Shown: positions 56,901 to 64,000 of the stretch, piece by piece | How the letters are laid out: the number at the start of each line of letters is the position of its first letter | How positions within the stretch are numbered: position 1 is the first letter of the stretch | The notes under the pieces: generated by a model | Databases searched by the model: none | What the model saw: the letters and a program-made list of their open reading frames with translations, nothing else | Told to the model about the DNA's origin: nothing | Assembly: GCA_948567375.1 (NCBI GenBank) | Contig: OX419760.1 | Coordinates: 23,064,001-23,128,000, forward strand | Length of the DNA: 64,000 nt | Direction: 5' to 3' | Source of the DNA: Lunularia cruciata | Lineage: Eukaryota; Streptophyta; Marchantiopsida; Lunulariales; Lunulariaceae | Made by a program: the position numbers and the translations under genes

Positions 56901-58640
56901 ACAGATTGCCCTTGCTTTTCTTCTTCTCTAGTTGGGTATGTGCTAATTGAGTATCCAAAGTGGAGTTCTCCACCTTGGTGAGTTGGACTTGCAACTCTAC
57001 ATTTTCCAACTCCTTTGAACTTTTGGTAGACTCCTTCTGCTTCTTGGATTGTGTTTTAACATAGGCCAGTTCTGCCTCCTTGACTTTATGGGAGCCTTCT
57101 CCTTAGTAATGTTCTTATTTGTCCCATAGTTCTATAATTTTATTGTAGGCCAGCTAGCAGCATCTCTGGTCCATTAGAATGGATAATGCCCCAAGTTCCC
57201 ATGCTTAGTCAAGGTGTTACATCCACTTCTCACTGTGTTCCCTACTTACTAGGCTATCTACAAGGATGTCCATCATTTGAGATGATGCCCTAGCCTATAT
57301 CATTCTAGGGGATCTTCTTCCCACAATCTTTGTGTAAGTGATACAGGATGAGGTCCCACAAACCTATGTGGGTGGGGCTCTAGTATTGTAGCTAAGACTT
57401 GACAGAAGAGACTTACCAAGTCCTTTGTCAAGTCCTAAGAATCTTGCCAATTGGTTTGCGGATTCATGGAACCACTCTCTAGCCCTAGGTATGCTTAGTG
57501 AGTAGTCTTCCAATTGGATGATTAAAGATGCTTAGTGATGTCTACTTCCTTGAATGTCTGGAAGCTTTGGGTCTTTTGCCTTGGTTCCTTTTACTTTTGA
57601 GGGAAATGTTCTCTTCTTGGGTACAAGATGGTCTGCTTAATTTATCCCTTTTGGTGGGAATCCTTATCCTCACTCTTGATCTCTTTTTCTATTTCAACAA
57701 GGATGGGAGATCCAATCACACCATCATTGGTGCTAGTTGCCTTCTTTCTTTTATTGTGTGCAACTTCTTCTTCTTATGTAAGATTACTCTATTCTCACAA
57801 CTCTTCTTTACCTACCGCAATGATAGAGGCCATCCATAGTTTCAAAAGGTTTGACTGCTCTGTATAGGTCCACTTTGAAATTTGTGATGAGTAGTGTTGT
57901 CACATGGGTATTCACGTTCTTGCTCCCAACTCACTTTACCTCTTCTTGGTAAGTCTTCTTGAAGATGAGCAGTTGGGAAGTTGGAAATACTTCCTTTGTG
58001 AGGTGCTCTCTCATTTGGATGGAACGTGGGGCTAGGTATTCAAGGATTTCCATCAATGTGAGCTCCAAAAGAAAGGGTCTTCCTGCTTTTGCCTTATCTA
58101 TTGGGACCGCCTTCCTTAAGTTCAAACAACATTCCTATTGCTTAGTGAGAATTACAAGAGCATTATATGATGCCTTCCTATGTATCACACCTTTGATTAA
58201 GGCATTTGTTAATGATTCACTCAATAATGATACATTTTCTTGTCCACCTATGAGCTAGTGGAAGTTCTTCATGGCAAAGAAGAGTGTTGGGTGTGTAACT
58301 ATTGACATTGATAGCCTATTCTTATTCATGGTTCCTGCCGGACTGTTGGCTGCATCAAAGAATAAAACCGTTGGTAAGGGTTGCAGGGTAAATCTGAATC
58401 CCTCCAAGCAAGGGGGATATCATCTCATCTTGCACCAAGAGAGAATACATCCCTTATGGTGTCCTTGGTAATGGAGATAGTTTTAAAACACTTGGAGTCA
58501 AGTATAGGAACTGGAATGTGGATCACCTTAGAATGCACTTGTATCTTATGTGTTATTTCCAAAATTCTAAGAAGCTCCTCTTCCATTGGAAAAAAAAAAT
58601 TTTGAGCTGCAAAATTCCATATCTTTCCATACTCCATGTT
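53928..58640 (-). pseudogene. Extra coding region downstream of element D pol
   Basis: Interrupted but coherent minus-strand coding between integrase and 3' LTR. First block (58640-57830): TLQPLPTVLFFDAAN, FRKASYNALVILTKQ-like and VPIDKAKAGRPFLLELTLME, apparently globular. Second block (57060-56860, 56680-56480): long heptad-rich coiled coil (STKSSKELENVELQVQLTKV, KRWEVQVEVEAQKSSQNDLT). Then a Ser/Lys-rich block (56310-55987) and a C-terminal block (55532-55140, 54785-53930) including CEIPTLVGPWSWYIW. I recognise no family. Tat/Athila elements are known to carry extra ORFs around pol, so this is probably such an ORF; its length of about 1,500 codons is notable. Many stops. Confidence 0.5.
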
Positions 58641-59279
58641 TTTCCTTACCGCATGGTCTGATTGCTAAAATCAGCCTCCCGGTGAACTCTTGTTTGTTGT
58701 GCATGTATCTCTTGACTTCTATCTTGGTACAATGTTCTTGGTTGCTAGTTTGACTTTTTACAACCACTTTTTTTTAGTGATTTGGGTTTCTGCCCTTTTG
58801 CTTGAACAAGTTTTCCCAACTTCAAAACTCTTAAATTTTGGATGACAAAATGAGGAAAACTTGGGTTTGTTAGAAGGTTTTGTTGGGTGTGGTCTTTTTC
58901 ACTCATTTTACTTTCTCACTATGATTTAGATTTTCACATAATGTATTTTTGCTCACTTCTAGTGTAAAGGCTCATCTTCCACTTCGCATTATTTTTTGTT
59001 TGAATCCAAAATGTCACACATGTGGTGCTATCTCTCCATTGAATGCAACTTGTCATGAATGTAACACCATCTTTTCTTGGGACTAGCACAATCACTATAT
59101 CCTATGGGAAACATGAGATTCCCATAGAGACTCTTTTTATTTGCCTATTGATTTTGTCTTTTGAGTTTATATCCTAGGGTTTTAGGTCCAAGATAGGATA
59201 TCCCATCACAAATAGTAACCCTCAATCTATCATGTAGTTGTTCCAAAAGTCTTTTCAATCCTGAGGAAAAACATTCTTG
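58641..59279 (-). other. Spacer between integrase and extra coding region (D)
   Basis: No readable domain. It may hold the leader or start of the extra ORF. Confidence 0.3.
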
Positions 59280-60330
59280 TGATGTGGACCCCATACACTA
59301 GTCATTGTGTGATATACTATGGCAACTTCTCTTCCTAACCACATAGGGAAATATTATGGGGATTGTAGTGTCTACACTTTGAACCATTTGTGCAAGTTCT
59401 CTTTGTCTAGTGTTTCAAATTAGATGGACCTTTTGCTAAAATATTCTTGTACTCTATGGGGGATTAGCCATTTCTTTGCAAATTTACTAAGGAATTGGCC
59501 AACCCAATGATTGAACTTGAGCACCTGGTCTTTCTTGTAAAGTGGAGATTCTTTTATCTTCTTGTTGAAATAGGATTTTTGCTTGGCCTAAGTGGTGTAT
59601 TGTGTGTACCTAGCCCATAAACATTTTTCATTTAGATCATGAAGCACAAAACCCTTTCCTCTATGGTTTCTTCCTCCTCAAACCAAGACATCATGGTCAA
59701 GTCATTAGTAAGGATTCTAAGGGAAGGGACTAAGAATTCAATTGGCAACATAGCCTCTTGCCCATAGACAAGTTGAAATGGGATGAATCCTATAGTGAAC
59801 TTTACAATAGTGTGGTAAGCCCATAGTGCGCCTACAAACTTTTGATTCCAATCTGTGTGGGTTATATTGACTATTCTATGAGAATGGTCAGTAGAGTGAC
59901 ATTAATGCATTCAAGCTGACCATTTGCATAGGGGTGGTATGGGGTAGACCTTTTATGTTGGATCATATATGTGTTTGTTAAATCCCACACTCCTTTGTTG
60001 ATGAAATGTGACCCATCGTTTGCAACAATAGATAAGGTGACACAAAATTGGGATGTAATTTTTTTGTGCAAAAATTGAATGGCATTTGCTACTAAGTTGT
60101 TGACAAAAGATTCTACTTTTGCCCACTTAATGATGTTGTTGACTGTGACTATGATGTAACAATGTTGAGTCCTTTGAGTTGTGGGATTGATAGGCCCCAC
60201 AAAGTTGATTCCCCATTGTTGGAATGGTTGTGCTTCCAATACCGGGTGGAGGTACATGTGGTATTGAGAGGTGGTTTTACCAATTCATTGACAAGCATCA
60301 CACATGTGGGCATATTGGTTGGTGTCATGG
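59280..60330 (-). pseudogene. Element D integrase
   Basis: HMCDACQ at 60310 is the CC half of the HHCC zinc domain. In the core (60257-59871, 128 open codons), GINFVGPI and IVTVNNIIKWAKVE have Asn for the first catalytic Asp; IVANDGSHF shows the second motif with Asp shifted (usually SDNGSQF); YHPYANGQLECIN keeps Glu. C-terminal part to about 59280: PFQLVYGQEAMLPIEFLVPS, characteristic of Ty3 integrases. Loss of catalytic Asp and later stops make it inactive. Confidence 0.85.
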
Positions 60331-60769
60331 TCTGGCATGGTGTTGACAGACAGCTACCAATATCATGCCGGATAGATTTTATGGGCCCGCTTGATTCATC
60401 AAAATGGCATGCTTTTAATACTTTGGGAATTTCTTCAAGGTTGATGCAACGCTGAAGCAGTTGGTCTATGCAAATCCAATAGAGATCTCCTTATGGAACT
60501 GTGAAAAGAAGAGTTGACATATGAGAATTCTTATGGTTTGTTCATGGTTAATTAGATGGCACTTTTCCCATAGATAAGTAATGTTTGATTTGATCCATGC
60601 TAATTGAGTTGTCACTATGTCCCATGTATAGAAGAGATGGAAATCTAAAAGTTGGTGTTGGGGGAATTTGCTATGGGATCTTCAAGAATATGGGATAAGA
60701 AATCTGCATTATCTCAAGACTTTCCGTGCTGGTATTCTACTATAAGAAAAATTCTTGGAGGTGTAACAT
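60331..60769 (-). other. RNase H to integrase linker (D), decayed
   Basis: Expected to encode the linker and the HH half of the integrase zinc domain; no clear motif survives. Confidence 0.35.
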
Positions 60770-61050
60770 CTATTGAGCACGTCATTGTACATGTCATGGT
60801 ATGTTGGTTAGGTAATTGAGAGATTTGTAATCCACATGGAACACAAGGTACTAAGGTAGTGTAAACATTTTTGAACATCAAAGATCATTCTAAGGCACTA
60901 CCATTTGGTTGTGGAGTAATCTCACTCTACCAAGCTGAGTCGTTGGTGGGGATAATAGATGGAATATTGTCTGTATTGCTCATCATATTGTACTAGAACA
61001 ATATCCATCACCTTGTTAGAGGTATCCATGAAGACATAAAAATTGACTTC
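60770..61050 (-). pseudogene. Element D RNase H
   Basis: The minus strand reads NFYVFMDTSNKVMDIVLVQY, YSIYYPHQRLSLVE*DYSTTKW and FDVQKCLHYL: the Asp-containing first strand, the SRxLxxxExxYS block and the HYL helix of Ty3 RNase H. It begins within about 10 bp of the gag zinc-knuckle reading frame, so protease and RT have been deleted. Confidence 0.75.
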
Positions 61051-61054
61051 CTAG

Positions 61055-62440
61055 CTAGGTGTTACAAGAATTTGAGCAATGGCCAACTAGGTGTTGGTTG
61101 AAATTATTAATTTGTGGGATAGTAGCAATAGCATGTACTCTTTCTTCTCTAGGCTCATTGCATCTTTGCAACATTTTACAATTTTCCATGATGTGCTTGT
61201 CCCTTCCACAATGGACATAGAAATTTGGAATATTTGGGGTGGCACATTGAGCATTGGTGTGCCCTTGTCCCAAGAAATGTTTATAGGAGATTTCTCCCTT
61301 GGAAATAGTATTTACTGGATTTCCCTCTTGAGGTTGTGCGTGTTAGGTGTAGGTTCTTTAGTTGTTCCAACTTTACCAAGGTATCATGCATCTTGGTCAT
61401 AGGTGTGTAAACAATGGTAACTGCAGAAATGGGCAATCCCAATGGAGCTATGGGATGAAATCAAGGAGTTGCTGCAAGCACATGATCATATATGGGTACC
61501 AATTGAAGTACCATGTAAGGGGCCAATGCAACCATAGGAGCTCCTCCATAGAAGGAATTTGGTTGTAGGAATCCTTAAGTGCAGCTTCTGGGTTATGCAT
61601 CATTTTTCCCTTAGATCATTGTATTATAGAGCAAGGGTCTAGTAAGGCCATATCCCTATCATTAGCTTTAGCCCAAAAATGTGCTTCCTAGAATGCTTAG
61701 GATAGAGTTGTAGCCTTGTTGTATTGAGAAACATTTGAATATCCTGATGTAGTGCATCTTTAAACCAATGAGAGCTATATTAGGATTGGGAGCTGGTACC
61801 ATCATCAAAAATATGTATTGGAACTATTGAATAAATGCTTGTATGGTTTTGTTGTGTCCTTTGCAAAGTTCGTTTATTTTAGCTATGAGCTATTCTTGTT
61901 GTCTTGAAGAGATGAATTCTTGTTGACCTATTGTGTGTGTCATTGCATAACTTGCCATTATGGTTGGATTTAGGCCACTGAACCAATGTTACAAAATACC
62001 AATGAAACATTGGCCAATTTGTCTTGCCATAGCACTATCATTGATGATATTGCAAGCCATGCAAACATTCTCAAACATTAGTAAGAATGATTTGAAATCT
62101 TCCTACCTTGTGAACACTACAGTTGTAGGGGGTAAATAGTTATTTTCTCCTCTTGATGTTGAAGCTATTGTAGTTGGGCTATAGGACTGCAAGAGGTGGA
62201 ATAAGTATTGTTGTAGAAGGAGCATGTGTAGCTATAGAATGTGAAGCTGAGATGGACAAGTTTCCTTGGGCAAAAGTGCTTGCCATCAACAGAAATGTTA
62301 CTTGGAATTGGGATGTAGCAAAAGTATTGGTGAATGCAGGAGGTAGTGAGTCCTTTGGATTAATAAGCAAGGAACTTGTAGAAATGGTAGATAATGCTTC
62401 TCCCAAACTTAAATCTCTTTTTATGGATACTTAAGGCAAT
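61055..62440 (-). pseudogene. Element D gag
   Basis: An N-terminal Ala/Pro-rich part (62406-62179: STFAQGNLSISASHSIATHA) is followed by EDFESFLLMFENVC and GQCFIGIL*HWFSGLN near 62100-61980, then a long decayed region, and a zinc-knuckle remnant YVHCGRDKHIMENCKM at about 61215-61170, whose first Cys is Tyr. Homologous with D-left at 1-672. Stops throughout. Confidence 0.65.
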
Positions 62441-62582
62441 GCTTCCCGCAAACTCAAAACTGCTTTACTTGTCAAAATAGGAGGTAATGCTTACCCTTAA
62501 CAGAACATAACTATGGCCTCTTGGGGTGGTGAGAAATATACATGACCAGGCACATTGTAGAATGAAGTGGAGAGGACATAAA

Positions 62583-62607
62583 AATCAGCCGGCAACATTG
62601 CCAAAAA
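62583..62607 (-). promoter_or_regulatory. Primer-binding site, tRNA-Asp-like (D-right)
   Basis: The minus strand reads TTTTTGGCAATGTTGCCGGC next to the LTR edge, matching TTTTGGCGCCGTTGCCGG with a few changes. Confidence 0.6.
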
Positions 62608-64000
62608 TGTCAATGGATTAGTCCAGTCCTGTAGTGAGGAATATGGGATGGTATGGAAGAAAAGAAGGCAATGTTACAATCCTTGTGCCACCAGCCATTT
62701 TACTTAGCTTGGGGAGGAATTCTAGTCAAGATTCTCATAGTGGTTGTAATTCCACTAAAGGATAAGAATCTCCCATAGACACTTACTCTTGGGGATGGAT
62801 CAAGGGCATGTCACTCCTTTGGCCTCCATGGTATGTCACTTAGTCATTGGGAAAATATTTTGAGGGTCCCTAATACAACCTCTTGCTTACATGATCAGTG
62901 AGATGAGTAACCAAGGTGAATTTATTCACAACACAAACCACATAACTGGCAAGAAAATGCACTTATTCATTCACATCATACATAAAGTTAGGATGTGACT
63001 TTTATGGTTTTCATATTAAGCCTGACTACATTGACCTTGAGGGATAGATTAACATTACAATGCCATTGGAAAAGGGTGACCAATTCCCATAGTTACAATG
63101 GTCAACCTTGTCACGCCATTTGTAGTGTCGCATCGAGATTGCTTGGATACTGGAGTTCCATTGATAGAAGTTAGAGTTATTTCAGCATTTCTCAAAGACT
63201 ACTTTCCGACGGTCAGATTTTGTGTTTGGGGTATTGACTTCACAGTGGGGCCCACTGTCACTTTGCACTGTTTGCATCATCGAGTGTGCCGACAATGGGA
63301 CTATTAGGGTTTCAGACCTAGCTTGAGTCCAGGGGGTATACTTTTGAAGTGCAACTCCAGAGAGCTCACTTCTCTGATGTTGAGCCTTTGAGTTCATGGC
63401 TATTGTGGACAGAGGCCGGTGAGCATCACCTGGATTCTCTTAGCTAGAGTGGATGTGGCTTGATTGTAATCATTGCGCAGTTGTTGGCAGTTTATAGAGT
63501 GTCAGATCAAGTACTGATCTGAGTTGAGTGGATTTGAGAGTTATAAACAATCTGATTATTGTGGCACTTTAAATTCTATGTATGACTTATGTGTGAGTTG
63601 CGCTTCTATAGTGTATGATGTTGAAAGCAATGTATGTTGTGTAGCGATGTATATACTCACGACAACCTCTCTGGTAGGTAAAAAGTTTCCAACTCAATTA
63701 AGTCTTTCTTTCCTCAAGGAATCCTCCATTATCACTTATTTGGGCTGGAAGATCACCCCCACAAGATTACTCTTCTAAATAGAAATGGTAACCCTAAAAA
63801 TTTCCTAATCACTGCACTCCTTTGTAATTTATCTGCTACCTCTTTTGCAACTTGCACCATAAATATCAAGTGTTTCTCCTCCCTCATAGCTTCTCTTTTA
63901 GATGTACACAACCTACCTTGTCAGTGCAATCACAAAGCCTTAATTTTTGTCTCTTTCTAACTACTATACATTCCCATATCTCTTCTCCTTCTCATAATCT
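62608..64000 (-). repeat. 5' LTR of element D-right (runs off the window)
   Basis: Plus view starts TGTCAATGGATTAGTCC. It is homologous to D-left 902 onward and, from about 62955, to the 3' LTR at 53220 onward. It is interrupted by solo LTR E at 63109-63664, and the D sequence resumes 'ctctctggtaggtaaaaag'. Confidence 0.65.
63109..63664 (+). repeat. Solo LTR E inside the D LTR
   Basis: 556 bp with ends TGTCACGCCATTTG...ACTCACGACA, a typical plant Ty3 LTR start, flanked by ACCT on both sides (63105-63108, 63665-63668). The empty site is visible in the D 3' LTR at about 53365 (ggtcaacctctc). A TTxGA-ended reading with a 5-bp CAACC duplication fits the same bases less well. No internal region; a family not otherwise present in the window. 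Confidence 0.8.

Larger units (their letters stand above)
53150..64000 (-). mobile_element. Ty3/gypsy element D-right, over 10 kb, decayed
   Basis: Minus strand: 5' LTR (from 62608, running off the window), tRNA-Asp-like PBS, gag with zinc knuckle, RNase H, integrase, about 4.7 kb of extra coding sequence, 3' LTR. RT and protease are missing. Integrase motifs (PFQLVYGQEAMLPIEF) and the PBS suggest the Tat/Ogre-like branch of Ty3 (inference). D-left at 1-1330 is another copy in the same orientation. Confidence 0.7.

Noticed and set aside
1-64000. CRISPR arrays, rRNA, intact tRNA genes, telomere or satellite arrays, organelle or viral inserts
   Set aside because: Looked for characteristic repeats, conserved rRNA blocks and pol III boxes; apart from the tRNA-like half at 43578 nothing matched. 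Element D is decayed and shows no envelope-like layout, so no virus call is made.

Overview
The window reads as nuclear DNA of a large, repeat-rich plant genome. AT-rich sequence, nested and decayed Ty3/gypsy and Ty1/copia LTR retrotransposons, plant-type primer-binding sites (tRNA-Asp-like and tRNA-iMet) and many solo or partial elements point to a seed plant, and the style suggests a conifer or other gymnosperm; the species assignment is inference. No rRNA, CRISPR array, bacterial operon or complete host gene is visible. Almost every coding trace is a retroelement relic with stops and frameshifts. I name the families here A to E, because no database could be searched.

Layout. 1-1.3 kb: gag, primer-binding site and LTR of a minus-strand Ty3 element (family D) that continues left of the window. 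1.3-5 kb: nothing recognisable. 5-10.4 kb: a low-copy segment with a possible minus-strand gene (a signal-peptide exon plus a Cys-containing exon); a second, rearranged copy of the segment lies at 43.2-52.2 kb. 11.2-13.1 kb: three tandem-repeat arrays, one duplicating a Cys-rich micro-exon-like sequence. 14.5-22.2 kb: element A1, a complete but decayed Ty3 element (minus strand) with two LTRs, PBS, an extra zinc-knuckle ORF before gag, then gag, protease, RT, RNase H and integrase. 22.2-23.2 kb: hAT-like transposase relic. 23.2-30.4 kb: Ty3 element B (minus), split at its RT active site by a 3.8-kb unit (C1). 30.4-37.3 kb: element A2 (plus), carrying insertion C2 and broken off at C3. 37.3-41.8 kb: C3 and fragment C4. 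44.0-49.6 kb: a Ty1/copia element with a perfect 5-bp target duplication, itself carrying a solo family-A LTR. 53.2-64 kb: element D (minus) with gag, RNase H, integrase and about 4.7 kb of extra coiled-coil coding sequence; its 5' LTR carries solo LTR E.

The most unusual item is family C. It is a roughly 3.8-kb unit with TG...CA-type ends and 5-bp target duplications, which is the integration signature of an LTR retrotransposon, yet it has no LTR pair. It carries one long coding region (about 860 codons: a globular N-terminal part, then coiled coil) and a TATA-like box about 0.7 kb from its 3' end. It behaves like a giant solo LTR with coding sequence in its U3, or like an undescribed element type. 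A second unusual item is the zinc-knuckle ORF before gag in family A, which in both copies follows the same ATG, five-codon, TAA leader.

The nesting gives a relative order: element B is older than C1; A2 is older than C2 and C3; the low-copy duplication is older than the copia element, which is older than the A solo LTR; and the D LTR is older than solo LTR E.
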